DNA of 64,000 nt. Origin: Chlorogloeopsis fritschii PCC 6912 (lineage in GTDB: Bacteria; Cyanobacteriota; Cyanobacteriia; Cyanobacteriales; Nostocaceae). The first letter of the stretch is position 1, and each line of letters opens with the position of its first letter. Made by a program: the position numbers and the translations under genes. This document shows positions 1 through 9,866 of this stretch, piece by piece. The notes beneath the pieces are model-generated. The model was given only the letters and a program-made list of their open reading frames with translations. It made no database searches and had not been told where the DNA came from. The stretch is taken from NCBI RefSeq assembly GCF_000317285.1, contig NZ_AJLN01000085.1:62001-126000 (forward strand). Direction: 5' to 3'.

Positions 1-1
1 A

Positions 2-1393
2 GACTCCAGTACCGGCTTAAAGCGGGTGAAATTGTATTTGCAAAACTGGAGCGGCGGACAGGTACCACAAGGGTTGTTGATCGATCATCACCGCGATCGC
101 ACAGCAATTCTAGAATACTTCCGGATCAATGCCGCGATTAAAGAAGCGCTTAAACCCAGAGTCGATTTGCCTTCCGGTGGTTACATTATCATTCAGCCTA
201 CCGAAGCATTAACAGTCATAGATGTCAACTCCGGTTCGTTTACGCGATCGGCAACAGCCAGAGAAACAGTGTTGTGGACGAACTGCGAAGCAGCAACAGA
301 AATTGCCCGCCAATTACGTTTGCGAAATATTGCTGGGGTAATTGTTGTTGATTTCATCGATATGGAATCGCGGCGCGATCAATTGCACGTTCTTGAACAT
401 TTCAATAAAGCTTTAAAAGCAGACAAAGCTCGTCCTCAGATTGCCCAGTTAACTGAATTGGGTTTGGTGGAGCTGACTCGTAAACGCCAAGGTCAAAATA
501 TTTACGAATTATTTAGCGAAACCTGTCCTACCTGTGGTGGCTTAGGGCATATCGTCCATCTGCCTGGAGAAACTGAAGGGCGATCGCTGATGCCAACACC
601 ACCAGTAGAACTACCAGAACGCTTTTCACCTACACCTGTCCCTACCAAAGAACCTCGTTTGCCATCTACCCGTCAGATTGAACCACGGGAAACCTACGAT
701 GGATTCTCAACAGAGGGATACGAGCAGGATAGCGACTTGACTGCCATCAATTTAGTTAATCATCCCAGCTATCAAGAAATTGGCGATAGCAAAAGGCGTC
801 GCCGCCGTCGCTTGGGATTGAATGGAGGAAACGGCAAAGACGAACCGCGTATCCATAGCAACCCACTGGCATTAGTCAACGACTCAGACATGGATATTGA
901 TACCGAAGGTGAACTGGCAGAGGTTTCAGATATATCTCCAGCTAACCTTGGTAAATCAACTTGGGGTGAGAGAAGCGAGCGTACTAAAGTTTCTAGAGTC
1001 GAACTAGTTAAGCCAGTAGTAGAACCACCAGAGATTGTGTCTGTAGAAATGACACCAACAGAGCAAGATGTTTACGCTCTCATGGGAGTGTCTCCCTTAG
1101 TGAAGTTGAACAGAGAGGTGAAAAATCCCAAATCTGTAATTATTAACGTCACATTGCCCGGACAGGCTGCTACTTCCACCGAACCAACTCCAGAAGTAAC
1201 TACTGCAACAACAAGCAGTACGGTAGTGACTTCAGATACTTCAGAAGAAGCAGAAGCATTACCTCAAACTCCAATAGAGGCATCTGCAGTTGCTGTAATG
1301 GCAGATGAAACTGAAGCAAACAGCGCAGATAATCGTCGTCGTCGCCGTCGTTCCCGTGCTGCTGAGGTAGATACGCCCACCTCAGAAACTTAA
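2..1393 (+). CDS. rne: Ribonuclease E/G, 3' part (5' end outside window)
   Basis: Endoribonuclease that initiates mRNA decay and processes rRNA. The frame is open to the window edge, so the S1 and upstream nuclease parts are missing. The GTG at 26 is internal, not the start. Visible are the catalytic DVNSG stretch (about 224-238), the second acidic segment VVDFIDM, the zinc-link CPTCGG (about 524-541) and the end of the catalytic core. A long acidic, proline-rich, poorly ordered tail follows, with two arginine blocks. The last block (six Arg, then SRAA; 1334-1363) matches the C-terminal arginine motif that recruits PNPase in cyanobacterial RNase E. It is separated by only 4 bp from rnhB, so co-transcription is likely. 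Family assignment is firm; the tail role is by analogy. Confidence 0.95.
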   Translation, partial: DSSTGLKRVKLYLQNWSGGQVPQGLLIDHHRDRTAILEYFRINAAIKEALKPRVDLPSGGYIIIQPTEALTVIDVNSGSFTRSATARETVLWTNCEAATEIARQLRLRNIAGVIVVDFIDMESRRDQLHVLEHFNKALKADKARPQIAQLTELGLVELTRKRQGQNIYELFSETCPTCGGLGHIVHLPGETEGRSLMPTPPVELPERFSPTPVPTKEPRLPSTRQIEPRETYDGFSTEGYEQDSDLTAINLVNHPSYQEIGDSKRRRRRRLGLNGGNGKDEPRIHSNPLALVNDSDMDIDTEGELAEVSDISPANLGKSTWGERSERTKVSRVELVKPVVEPPEIVSVEMTPTEQDVYALMGVSPLVKLNREVKNPKSVIINVTLPGQAATSTEPTPEVTTATTSSTVVTSDTSEEAEALPQTPIEASAVAVMADETEANSADNRRRRRRSRAAEVDTPTSET

Positions 1394-1397
1394 ATTT

Positions 1398-2114
1398 ATG
1401 GTTCCAATAGAGCCATCTGTTGCTTTTGGGGATTTACCTAAAACCCTAAAAGAAGAAATTTGGCTAGAGTTTTCCAGCTTTTCTGACATTCCTGGACACA
1501 TAGCAGGCGTGGATGAAGTTGGAAGAGGGTGTTTGTTTGGGCCTGTAGTGGCAGCAGCCGTGATTTTGCCAAAGAGCGCTTTATCGGTACTAGTGGCAGC
1601 GGAAATTAAAGACAGTAAAAAGCTGTCTAGCTCACGCAGGCACAAGCTAGCTCAACAAATCCGTGATTTGGCAATAGATTGGAGAATTGGCTTTGCTTCT
1701 GTTGCTGAAATTGACCGGATAAATATTTTACAGGCAACACTTTTAGCGATGAAACGAGCTGTTTTGAAGCTGAAGGTGCAACCTACACTTTGCTTGATTG
1801 ATGGCAATCAATTTATTCAAGATTTGGCACTACCGCAGCAAACAATAGTGAAGGGAGATGAGCGATCGCTCTGTATTGCTGCTGCGAGTATTTTGGCTAA
1901 AGTCTGGCGAGATGAACTAGTAATGCGCTTTGCTTCTAAGTATCCTATGTACGATTTGGAACGTAATAAGGGTTATGGAAGTAAAAAACATTTACTAGCA
2001 CTGCAAAAATATGGGCCTTCACCCTTACATCGCCAGTCTTTTCGTCCTTGCCAAATTAAGATAGTTAATCGTGATACCAAATTGGTGCGCGAGAGTCTTG
2101 GTTCAAAATTCTGA
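1398..2114 (+). CDS. rnhB: Ribonuclease HII
   Basis: Hydrolyses the RNA strand of RNA-DNA hybrids and excises single ribonucleotides from DNA. The protein is 238 aa. The four acidic metal ligands are visible: D39 and E40 in GVDEVGRG, D135 in LIDGNQF and D154 in VKGDERS. The DSKKL signature (72-76) and AAASILAKVWRD are also present. An N-terminal extension of about 35 aa precedes the core, usual for cyanobacterial members. The ATG lies 4 bp after the rne stop, suggesting one operon of RNA-processing enzymes. Nothing looks damaged. Confidence 0.96.
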   Translation: MVPIEPSVAFGDLPKTLKEEIWLEFSSFSDIPGHIAGVDEVGRGCLFGPVVAAAVILPKSALSVLVAAEIKDSKKLSSSRRHKLAQQIRDLAIDWRIGFASVAEIDRINILQATLLAMKRAVLKLKVQPTLCLIDGNQFIQDLALPQQTIVKGDERSLCIAAASILAKVWRDELVMRFASKYPMYDLERNKGYGSKKHLLALQKYGPSPLHRQSFRPCQIKIVNRDTKLVRESLGSKF

Positions 2115-2160
2115 AATAGTCTATAGATCAATGGTTTTAATCCAAAATCCAAAATTGTTA

Positions 2161-2754
2161 TTACTCAGGATTTAAGATAGGTAATTCTGCAATTTCATCA
2201 TTATTAGTGTGCTTCCCTTCTTGAATTTGCGAAATTACCCAAAGACGATAATCTGCTAGTAATTGATGTAATAATCGTTGCTTAATTGTCAACAGTACGC
2301 TCTTCAGTAAACCATTACCAGTTGCTTCTAAAATGGGTTTAGGAGTAAAGCAAAATGGTGGTGGTAGTTCCACCTGTACTTCTAAATCGGCTCTACCTCG
2401 TAAACGAGAACCACTACTCACCTGATATGGTGATAAATAACCTTGTAAATTCAGATCAAAGCGTTGATTAATATACTCAACACCAAGGATTTCACAACCT
2501 AGCGATCGCAAATAAATTGTATCATTTGATGCTGCCCAGACTTTCATGTCTACAGTAGGTTGAATGCTTAGTGACATGAAATTGAGAGGTCGCATTTTCA
2601 AGCGAAAAACTTCGTCTGCCAAAAGCTGAATCCGGCTAGAATCAGCCAAAGCATGAACAAGGCGTTGGGGTTGACGCAAGTAGTGCTGAATGGGAATAGG
2701 CTGTGGTGGGACAGTAATTTCTACCGATTGAGAGGCGGTAAACTGAATAGCCAT
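2161..2754 (-). CDS. DUF1997 family protein
   Basis: A 197-aa soluble protein recognised as the DUF1997 family found in cyanobacteria and plant chloroplasts; function unknown. The body has the family pattern: an N-terminal short helix, a beta-rich centre, and a C-terminal helix with KSVLLTIKQRLLHQLLADYRLW at about 156-177. No signal peptide or membrane segment is seen. It converges on rnhB and is divergent from pheA, so it is probably transcribed alone. The 270-bp AT-rich gap to pheA should carry both promoters. Confidence 0.8.
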   Translation of the reverse strand: MAIQFTASQSVEITVPPQPIPIQHYLRQPQRLVHALADSSRIQLLADEVFRLKMRPLNFMSLSIQPTVDMKVWAASNDTIYLRSLGCEILGVEYINQRFDLNLQGYLSPYQVSSGSRLRGRADLEVQVELPPPFCFTPKPILEATGNGLLKSVLLTIKQRLLHQLLADYRLWVISQIQEGKHTNNDEIAELPILNPE

Positions 2755-3027
2755 GTGTTGATGAAAATAATTGTTTTATAATTCTATTATTTTTTAATTT
2801 ATGGAATTTTGCTGTACAAAATTCAGGTTAAAGAGACTTAATTTACTTGTAAAACTATATTGATTTATAGTTATCCATTATTTGGAAAAAATATTTGTAA
2901 AAAAGTTAAGTTGTGATTCTGATAGCTAATATCAGTCAAATAAATATAAATTACATGGTGTAGGGTGTTGGGAGCAATTTTACGAATGCAACTTTGGATT
3001 AAAACTCACGGCTAAATAATAAACCCC

Positions 3028-3918
3028 ATGACTCTATCGATAGCACATTTAGGGCCTCCTGGCACTTACGCAGAGCAAGCAGCTCTTTTATATGTTAATT
3101 GGCTAACCAAAATTAAGGGATTGGAAACTATCTTATGCCCTTATCCCAGTATCGCTCAAACACTGCGAGCAGTTGCTCAGGGAGCAGCTCAGTTAGCTGT
3201 TGTACCAGTGGAAAATTCCATTGAAGGTAGTGTAACTATGACTGTAGATACGCTCTGGCAACTAGATACTTTACAAATTCAGTTGGCTTTAGTCATGCCA
3301 ATAGTTCATACACTAATTTCCTGTGCTCAGAGCGTAAAAACTATTAAAACTGTTTATTCTCATCCGCAAGCTTTGGCACAGTGTCAAGGATGGTTGGAAC
3401 GATTTCTCCCGTCTGTACAGCTAATTCCTACTAATTCCACGACTGAACCATTGCAAAGACTAGAGCAGGAAATAACAGCAGGGGTGATTTCATCCCAAAG
3501 AGCTGCACAACTCTACAATTTACCAATCCTAGTCAACGGCATTAATGATTATCCCGAAAATTGTACTCGCTTTTGGGTAGTAAGTCAGGATAATCTCTCA
3601 GTTGGCAACCAACCATCTGTGACAAAAAACAGTCACACTTCGCTTGCATTCAGCGTACCTGCAAATGTACCTGGAGCATTAGTCAAACCGCTACAAATCT
3701 TTGCTCGACTTGGCATTAACCTCAGTCGGATTGAATCTCGTCCAACGAAGCGATCGCTAGGGGAATATTTATTTTTCATTGATGTAGAAGCAGATGCTCG
3801 TGAAGCCCAAATGCAATCTGCTTTGCAACAACTCACTGCTTACACAGAAATATTAAAAATTTTTGGCAGCTACAATGTTTTGCCAATTAGCGCTCTTGAA
3901 GAAGGAATTAGTAGTTAG
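3028..3918 (+). CDS. pheA: Prephenate dehydratase
   Basis: Converts prephenate to phenylpyruvate in phenylalanine synthesis. The 296-aa protein has a prephenate dehydratase domain (about 3-190) with GPPGTYAEQAA, the NSIEGSV segment (63-69) and the catalytic T180-R181-F182 triad. A C-terminal ACT domain (about 204-285) follows, with GALV-like (217-220) and ESRP (236-239) motifs that form the phenylalanine feedback site. There is no chorismate mutase domain, so it is the monofunctional type usual in cyanobacteria. It stands alone between a divergent gene and a repeat cluster. Confidence 0.96.
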   Translation: MTLSIAHLGPPGTYAEQAALLYVNWLTKIKGLETILCPYPSIAQTLRAVAQGAAQLAVVPVENSIEGSVTMTVDTLWQLDTLQIQLALVMPIVHTLISCAQSVKTIKTVYSHPQALAQCQGWLERFLPSVQLIPTNSTTEPLQRLEQEITAGVISSQRAAQLYNLPILVNGINDYPENCTRFWVVSQDNLSVGNQPSVTKNSHTSLAFSVPANVPGALVKPLQIFARLGINLSRIESRPTKRSLGEYLFFIDVEADAREAQMQSALQQLTAYTEILKIFGSYNVLPISALEEGISS

Positions 3919-3958
3919 TGGATAGTAGATAGTAGTTGTAACCTACTAACTACTAAAT
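3900..3958 (+). repeat. Heptamer-like AGTTAGT/TAGTAGT tandem repeat
   Basis: Short reiterated units of the type gtagttagtgga and taactactaa lie directly after the pheA stop. They form the typical low-complexity shoulder that also flanks the other copies of the nested element (near 10340-10370, 56216-56245 and 61040-61080). This agrees with the short tandemly repeated sequences known from heterocystous cyanobacteria. Confidence 0.6.
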
Positions 3959-4131
3959 ACTGTACGGGCGGGTTTAAAAGATAAATTGTCGGTTCGAACC
4001 CAAAGTTAATCAACAAAACCCGCACGGCAGTCGCACTCGACGCGCTTAACCCGACGCCAGTTGACGCCAGGTGCTACAAGTCGGCAGAGCGCAAGGGCGC
4101 ACTGGCTCCGCAACGCGCTGCCTCCCCTACT
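3959..4131 (+). mobile_element. Small palindromic element (copy A) carrying a ~100-bp GC-rich insert
   Basis: The outer element starts ctgtacgggcgggttt, runs through about 50 bp of AT-rich core, and reaches aaaacccgc at 4014-4023. Its expected right end (cccctactaac) appears only at about 4124, after a GC-rich insert of about 100 bp (4024-4123). The uninterrupted relative is at 61077-61150, read in reverse. The same insert occurs in copy B (10376-10540) in the other terminal repeat. There is no coding capacity. It lies between pheA and the LON-domain gene. Confidence 0.75.
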
Positions 4132-4138
4132 AACAATT

Positions 4139-4789
4139 TCATAACTTCTGATTAAAAGTGTCTTTGAGAACGGTACGAGCTGCCAAATGATTGCGTGTGG
4201 AAGTCAAAATTTCTGCTTCTCGTTCCAAGCGAGCAACCGTGTCTTGCATTTCTAACAATGCCTGTTGCTCAGAAGCAACACCATAGAGGTTGCTTGCTAC
4301 CCAATAAGACAATTCTAAAGGCAGATCGGGTAAATCTTCTGGCAGTTCAATATTTTGTTCAGTTAGTTTGGCTGATAGACGCACAACATCTTGGAGTAGT
4401 TGCTCTACCTCAGTAGCTAAAGGGCGCAAATCTTTTGTTGGTGGATGATCTTCAATCCACTCTACTAAGCCGACATAGTAAGGTTTTTCGCGAACGTATT
4501 CTAGAACGCGAAACCTTTGCTGCCCCAAAGTTAACATTTTCATCCGGTCATCTGGTAACCGTTGATAATGAACGATTTCTGCACAGCAGCCGACATTAGC
4601 AACTGTACCTTTAGCTGGATCGACCATTAATACCCCAAACCTGCGATCGCTCTCCAAAATCGTATTCATCATGATTCGATATCGGAATTCAAAGATATGC
4701 AGGGGTAACGGTCTTGTAGGGAACAAAACTACTTCTGATAGTGGGAACAGAGGTAGTTCACGAACGGCAATTTTAGAAGAAGACGTCAT
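4139..4789 (-). CDS. LON substrate-binding domain protein
   Basis: A 216-aa stand-alone LON N-terminal domain, without the AAA+ or protease parts of Lon. The domain begins LPLFPLSEVVLFPTRPLPLH at residues 12-31, followed by FEFRYR, the family hallmark. It contains the AKGTVANVGCCAEI strand region and ends in a charged coiled-coil-like helix (about 180-205). It probably binds a protein substrate or acts as an adaptor; the true role is unknown. It is the last gene of the minus-strand str cluster, 179 bp after rpsJ, an arrangement I recall from other cyanobacteria. Confidence 0.85.
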   Translation of the reverse strand: MTSSSKIAVRELPLFPLSEVVLFPTRPLPLHIFEFRYRIMMNTILESDRRFGVLMVDPAKGTVANVGCCAEIVHYQRLPDDRMKMLTLGQQRFRVLEYVREKPYYVGLVEWIEDHPPTKDLRPLATEVEQLLQDVVRLSAKLTEQNIELPEDLPDLPLELSYWVASNLYGVASEQQALLEMQDTVARLEREAEILTSTRNHLAARTVLKDTFNQKL

Positions 4790-4894
4790 TGTTACCTTAG
4801 TATAAATTTAATCTTTGATAATATTTATAATTTTGTACTATTTTCTGTCTTTGCCGCGCCTTCTCTACATTCTACCATTGGTTTTACAGCTAAA

Positions 4895-4926
4895 GAAAAA
4901 GCCCTGAAAGATATCTCTTTCGGGGC
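4895..4926 (-). terminator. Intrinsic terminator after rpsJ
   Basis: Read on the minus strand, a GCCC-GAAAGA stem pairs with TCTTTC-GGGC with one bulge, followed by TTTTTC. It lies 43 bp past the rpsJ stop and could separate rpsJ from the LON-domain gene. Confidence 0.7.
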
Positions 4927-4968
4927 AGGTAAATATTCACACTAAGCAGTGCTGTTAACCACTAATAT

Positions 4969-5286
4969 TTAAAGCTTCACTTCAATATCCACACCTGAGG
5001 GTAGATCCAGTTTCATCAAGGCATCAATGGTTTTAGAAGAAGGCTGATAAATGTCGATAATGCGGCGATGAGTACGGGTTTCAAAGTGTTCTCGCGAATC
5101 CTTATCCACGTGAGGCGATCGCAAAACACAGTAAATCCGGCGCTTTGTAGGTAAGGGAATTGGGCCGATCGCTGTAGCATTGGTACGGTTTGCTGTATCT
5201 ACAATCTTCTCGCAAGATGTATCTAGTAAGCGGCGATCAAAAGCCTGTAAACGAATTCTAATTTTTTGCTGCTGTAAGGTTGCCAT
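4969..5286 (-). CDS. rpsJ: 30S ribosomal protein S10
   Basis: Small-subunit head protein, also the NusE antitermination factor. The 105-aa product from the ATG at 5286 begins [17 protein letters not shown], the standard cyanobacterial start. A longer open frame to 5367 has no sense as S10 and is rejected. Family motifs [19 protein letters not shown] and the FETRTHRR loop are present. In cyanobacteria rpsJ sits downstream of tuf rather than at the head of the S10 operon, as here. A terminator lies between tuf and rpsJ, so an own promoter in the 307-bp gap is likely. Confidence 0.97.
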   Translation of the reverse strand: MATLQQQKIRIRLQAFDRRLLDTSCEKIVDTANRTNATAIGPIPLPTKRRIYCVLRSPHVDKDSREHFETRTHRRIIDIYQPSSKTIDALMKLDLPSGVDIEVKL

Positions 5287-5535
5287 GTTCAATTGTCCTG
5301 GTTCTGATTGATATTTACAAGGGGTTAGGGGTAAAAGGCTGATTTCACACTTAACATAGACGCACATAGTAGCGCGGCTTTCTTGGAGGTAGACAAAACT
5401 TTGATAGAAAGCCGCGATCGTAGTCGCTAGGACTAAAAGGGTATTTAAAATGGGGATTTGGTGTTAGCAGTACTATAAAGCCACAACTTTCATCCCTAAT
5501 CCCTAGTTTTTAGTCTCTCTGGTAAGAGGGAAGTT

Positions 5536-5567
5536 AAAAAAGCAGAGAGGTATTATACCATCTCTGC
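5536..5567 (-). terminator. Intrinsic terminator after tuf
   Basis: On the minus strand a GCAGAGA-GGTA stem pairs with TACC-CTCTGC and is followed by TTTTTTAA. It starts 27 bp beyond the tuf stop and is a textbook rho-independent terminator. Confidence 0.85.
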
Positions 5568-5593
5568 TCCTTTTTAATTAAGCTCAAGAGATG

Positions 5594-6823
5594 CTACTTT
5601 ACGATCTTGGAAACAACACCAGCACCAATGGTGCGACCGCCTTCACGAATAGCGAAGCGCATTCCCTGCTCAATAGCGATCGGGTTGATCAGTTCTACAG
5701 TCACTTTAATACGGTCTCCGGGCATTACCATTTCCGCTTCAGTACCATCATCAGAGGTGAAAGCTTTAATCGTGCCTGTAACATCTGTTGTCCGCACGTA
5801 GAACTGAGGACGGTAACCAGCAAAGAAGGGTGTTTTCCGACCACCTTCTTTTTCGGTTAAAACGTAAACTTCACCTTCAAATTGAGTGTGGGGAGTGATA
5901 GAACCAGGCTTGGCAAGTACCATACCCCGCTCAATGTCAGTCTTCTGGATACCGCGCAAAAGTATACCAGCGTTATCCCCAGCCATACCTTCATCAAGAC
6001 TCTTCTTGAACATCTCAATGCCGGTCACAGTGGTGGAACGAGTAGGTTTAATACCTACCAATTCTACGTTATCGCCGATTTTGACTCTACCCCGCTCAAT
6101 CCGTCCGGTAGCTACAGTACCACGACCTGTGATGGAGAATACGTCTTCTACAGCCATCAAGAAAGGCTTGTCGACATCACGCTCTGGAGTAGGAATGTAA
6201 GAGTCTACAGAATCCATCAGCGCGTAGATCTTATCTACCCACTTATCTTCACCCCGTTGAGTTTTGGGGTTGCTAGTCATTTTTTCTAGCGCTTGCAAAG
6301 CAGAACCTGCTGTAATCGGAATATCATCACCGGGGAAATCATAGCTAGAAAGCAATTCCCGGACTTCTAATTCCACCAGTTCCAGCAATTCTTCGTCGTC
6401 CACCATGTCTTCTTTATTCAAGAAGACAACTAGGCTCGGAACACCTACCTGGCGTGCCAACAAGATGTGTTCGCGGGTTTGGGGCATGGGGCCATCAGCA
6501 GCAGACACAACAAGGATAGCACCATCCATTTGGGCTGCGCCGGTGATCATGTTCTTTACGTAGTCCGCGTGTCCGGGACAGTCTACGTGAGCATAGTGCC
6601 GCTTTTCGGTTTCGTACTCCACGTGGGCTGTATTAATGGTGATACCCCGTGCTTTTTCTTCCGGAGCGGCATCAATTTCATCGTACTTTCTAGCTTGAGC
6701 TTGGCCTAAAGCTGCCAAGGTCATAGTTATAGCAGCCGTGAGTGTGGTTTTACCGTGGTCAACGTGGCCAATGGTACCGATATTAACGTGGGGTTTTTTC
6801 CTTTCAAACTTTGCGCGTGCCAT
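5594..6823 (-). CDS. tuf: Elongation factor Tu
   Basis: GTPase that brings aminoacyl-tRNA to the ribosome. The 409-aa protein has G1 GHVDHGKT (19-26), the DCPGHADY G3 motif, NKED as G4, then the beta-barrel domains 2 and 3 ending [10 protein letters not shown]. The length, about 15 aa more than in enterobacteria, is normal for cyanobacteria. It lies 22 bp downstream of fusA, so both are on one transcript, and a strong terminator follows. Fully intact. Confidence 0.98.
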   Translation of the reverse strand: MARAKFERKKPHVNIGTIGHVDHGKTTLTAAITMTLAALGQAQARKYDEIDAAPEEKARGITINTAHVEYETEKRHYAHVDCPGHADYVKNMITGAAQMDGAILVVSAADGPMPQTREHILLARQVGVPSLVVFLNKEDMVDDEELLELVELEVRELLSSYDFPGDDIPITAGSALQALEKMTSNPKTQRGEDKWVDKIYALMDSVDSYIPTPERDVDKPFLMAVEDVFSITGRGTVATGRIERGRVKIGDNVELVGIKPTRSTTVTGIEMFKKSLDEGMAGDNAGILLRGIQKTDIERGMVLAKPGSITPHTQFEGEVYVLTEKEGGRKTPFFAGYRPQFYVRTTDVTGTIKAFTSDDGTEAEMVMPGDRIKVTVELINPIAIEQGMRFAIREGGRTIGAGVVSKIVK

Positions 6824-6845
6824 GAATAATCGTTTCCTTTACTAG

Positions 6846-8924
6846 TTATGCGTTCCCTTTGCTTTTAGCTATGATTGCCTCAGCCACGTTGCGAGGCACT
6901 TCTTCATAGTGGCTAAACTCCATTGAGAAGATACCACGACCTTGGGTCTTAGACCGAATGTCAGTAGCGTAGCCAAACATTTCTGCCAATGGGACTTTAG
7001 CAGTCACTTTGGCGATGCCCTGCTCGGAACCCATCCCCTCAATTTGCCCACGACGAGAATTGAGATCACCCATTACATCCCCAAGGAAGTTTTCGGGAAC
7101 TTCAACCTCAACTTTCATCATAGGCTCTAACAGAACGGGATTTGCTTTCATTGCTGCTTCTTTAATTGCCATGGAACCAGCAATCTTGAAAGCCATTTCT
7201 GAAGAGTCTACATCGTGGTAAGAGCCATCAACCAGCGTGGCTTTGATATCAATCAACGGATATCCAGCTAAAATACCGGATTCGCAGGTTTCTTTCATTC
7301 CCTGCTCTACGGGCGGGATGTACTCTTTTGGTACTGTACCGCCAACAATTTTAGAGACGAATTCAAAGCCGCTTCCTGGTTCTCCTGGCTCCAAGTCAAT
7401 AACAACATGACCGTATTGACCTTTACCACCACTTTGGCGAATAAATTTACCTTCTATTTTGTTGACGTTCTTGCGAATGGTTTCGCGATAAGCTACTTGT
7501 GGCGCACCAACGTTCGCTTCTACCTTAAATTCTCGCAACATCCGGTCTACAAGAATTTCCAGGTGTAGCTCTCCCATCCCTGCAATCACGGTTTGATTTG
7601 TCTCCGGATTGACGCTGACACGGAAAGTCGGATCTTCTTCCGAGAGAGCTTGCAGAGCCTTGGACAGTTTGTCCATATCGTTCTTGGTTTTCGGTTCTAC
7701 TGCTACCGAAATTACAGGCTCTGGAATGTAAAGGGATTCCAGAATTACTGGTGAGTTTTCATTACAGAGGGTGTCACCTGTTAAGGTCTCTTTCAAACCC
7801 ACTGCTGCTCCCAAATCCCCAGCTCTGAGTTCATCGACATCAATTCTGTCATCTGCTCTCAAAACTACCAGACGGGAAATACGTTCTTTCTTGTTCTTAG
7901 TCGCATTGAGAACGTAACTGCCTTTCTTGAGTATGCCAGAATACACGCGGATGAAGGTCAGGCGACCGTAAGGGTCAGCCATAATCTTGAACGCCAAAGC
8001 TGACAATGGTTCTTCATCGCTAGCATGACGCTCAACAGTGTCGCCATTGGGTAGTGTACCTTGAATTGCGGGTACATCGATTGGCGCTGGCAGGTATGTT
8101 ACGACTGCATCCAACAACTTCTGTACACCTTTATTCTTAAAGGCGGAACCGCAAAGCATTGGCACAATGGTACCTGCAACTGTTCCTTTACGCAGGGCTT
8201 TTTGAATCTCTTCTTCAGTGAGTTCTTCACCCTCGAAGTACTTGGTCATCAAGTCATCGTCTGTTTCAGCTACCGCTTCAATCAGCTTAGTGCGGTACTC
8301 TTGGGCTAGCTCCTGAACTTCTGCAGGGATATCAGCTTCTTGAATGTCGGTTCCTTGGTCGTTGTTGTAGATGAAGGCTCGCATCTTCACCAAGTCCACA
8401 AGACCTCTAAATTCGCTTTCACTACCAATAGGTAGTTGAATGGGGATCGCATTAGCCCGCAGGCGATCGCGTACCTGTTCGTAAACTTTGTAGAAGTTTG
8501 CGCCGGTGCGATCCATTTTGTTCACAAAAACGATGCGCGGAACTTTGTAACGGTCTGCCTGACGCCACACTGTTTCTGTTTGCGGTTGTACACCACCCAC
8601 AGAACATAAAACTGTGATTACACCATCCAAAACCCGCATGGAACGCTCAACTTCGATTGTGAAGTCTACGTGCCCAGGAGTGTCGATAATGTTGATTTGA
8701 TGGTCTTTCCAACTGGTGCTAATTGCAGCAGCAGTAATTGTAATACCCCGCTCTCGCTCCTGTTCCATCCAGTCAGTGACAGCGGTTCCTTCGTGAACTT
8801 CACCGATTTTGTGAATAATACCAGAGTAAAATAAAATTCTCTCTGTTGTTGTTGTCTTGCCCGCATCTATGTGCGCCGCAATACCAATATTGCGTACTCT
8901 CTCTAGCGGGATCGTACGTGCCAC
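6846..8924 (-). CDS. fusA: Elongation factor G
   Basis: Translocation GTPase, 692 aa. Motifs are [13 protein letters not shown] (17-29), the RGITI switch region, DTPGHVDF and NKMDRTGAN. Domain IV (GGKGQYGHV) and the C-terminal domain V with SRRGQIEGM follow. It is the third gene of the str order rpsL-rpsG-fusA-tuf. The 151-bp gap to rpsG is larger than in enterobacteria. There is no sign of a second copy in the window. Confidence 0.98.
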   Translation of the reverse strand: MARTIPLERVRNIGIAAHIDAGKTTTTERILFYSGIIHKIGEVHEGTAVTDWMEQERERGITITAAAISTSWKDHQINIIDTPGHVDFTIEVERSMRVLDGVITVLCSVGGVQPQTETVWRQADRYKVPRIVFVNKMDRTGANFYKVYEQVRDRLRANAIPIQLPIGSESEFRGLVDLVKMRAFIYNNDQGTDIQEADIPAEVQELAQEYRTKLIEAVAETDDDLMTKYFEGEELTEEEIQKALRKGTVAGTIVPMLCGSAFKNKGVQKLLDAVVTYLPAPIDVPAIQGTLPNGDTVERHASDEEPLSALAFKIMADPYGRLTFIRVYSGILKKGSYVLNATKNKKERISRLVVLRADDRIDVDELRAGDLGAAVGLKETLTGDTLCNENSPVILESLYIPEPVISVAVEPKTKNDMDKLSKALQALSEEDPTFRVSVNPETNQTVIAGMGELHLEILVDRMLREFKVEANVGAPQVAYRETIRKNVNKIEGKFIRQSGGKGQYGHVVIDLEPGEPGSGFEFVSKIVGGTVPKEYIPPVEQGMKETCESGILAGYPLIDIKATLVDGSYHDVDSSEMAFKIAGSMAIKEAAMKANPVLLEPMMKVEVEVPENFLGDVMGDLNSRRGQIEGMGSEQGIAKVTAKVPLAEMFGYATDIRSKTQGRGIFSMEFSHYEEVPRNVAEAIIAKSKGNA

Positions 8925-9075
8925 AGCTGCCTCCTATACTTTTCGCCTCATGATATCTTGTATATTACACTTTGTTAAGATTCTATCCTTTTCGGTAAAC
9001 CGTCATTTTTTTTTGTAAATTTCAGAATGATAGCGTATACCGCCGCTGGGAAGAGGCGATACATTACGGCTTGAT

Positions 9076-9546
9076 TTAGTAACGATAGTGTGCAAAAGCT
9101 TTATTAGCTTCTGCCATCCGGTGCGTCTCTTCACGCTTACGAATTGCATTTCCAGTCTCGTTGGCAGCGTCCATCAATTCTTGAGCCAATTTGCCAGCCA
9201 TTGTCCGACCTGAGCGTTGCCGAGAAAACTGTACTAGCCAACGCAGTGCCAAGGTTGTACCTCTCTCAGAACGCACTTCCATAGGTACCTGGTAAGTAGC
9301 ACCACCAACCCGACGAGCTTTTACTTCTACTAAAGGCGTTGCATTGCGCACAGCTCTTTCAAACGTTTCCAATGGATCATTACCAGTGCGTTCCTCGATA
9401 CTTTTCATTGCGTCATAGACAATCCGTGCGGCAAGGGATTTTTTGCCATGACGCATCACGCGACGGATCATCATGCTGACTAAACGACTGTTATAAACTG
9501 AGTCAGCCGGAACAGGGCGCTTTTGAACAACACCACGACGAGACAT
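9076..9546 (-). CDS. rpsG: 30S ribosomal protein S7
   Basis: Primary 16S rRNA-binding protein of the small-subunit head, 156 aa as expected. It begins [18 protein letters not shown] and contains [14 protein letters not shown] and the C-terminal arm [15 protein letters not shown]. Part of the minus-strand str cluster, 320 bp downstream of rpsL. Confidence 0.98.
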   Translation of the reverse strand: MSRRGVVQKRPVPADSVYNSRLVSMMIRRVMRHGKKSLAARIVYDAMKSIEERTGNDPLETFERAVRNATPLVEVKARRVGGATYQVPMEVRSERGTTLALRWLVQFSRQRSGRTMAGKLAQELMDAANETGNAIRKREETHRMAEANKAFAHYRY

Positions 9547-9866
9547 ACTTCAACCTTAATTGGAATTTAGCTACTAGATGAATTATGTGTCTGGACAGCT
9601 TTTACACTACAATTGCAGCGATGCTGACCCATTTACTTGCTGCCCTCAACTAGAACATACAAGGCGACAATATTATATACCTTAATAGTTAACTTAAAAT
9701 GCCGCTGTCGCTAACTGCATTCTAAAGAATTCCTACACTTACTAGCAAATGCATAGGTGTAGGTTGAGGCTTTACTAATTTAACTTGATTTTTTAGACAA
9801 TCTCATACCTGAAAGGAGTGAGATTCAAAGAAGTTAAGTACCAGCGCGATTAATCGCGCTGATTCT
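9547..9866. other. rpsL-rpsG intergenic region with palindromes
   Basis: This 320-bp stretch holds a perfect 20-bp palindrome (9842-9861, cgcgattaatcgcg core) directly after the rpsL stop. A second hairpin with aatctca/tgagatt arms lies at about 9800-9825. No gene is visible. The hairpins may set mRNA processing or partial termination inside the str cluster; that is inference. Confidence 0.5.

Noticed and set aside
3985-4005. ggttcgaaccc, resembling a tRNA T-loop
   Set aside because: It lies in the core of the small repeat; no acceptor or anticodon stem can be folded around it.
5287-5367. 27-codon N-terminal extension of rpsJ
   Set aside because: S10 starts MATLQQQ at 5286; the extension is upstream leader.
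5594-6710. Several plus-strand frames opposite tuf and fusA
   Set aside because: Shadows of the highly biased codon use of the elongation factor genes on the other strand.
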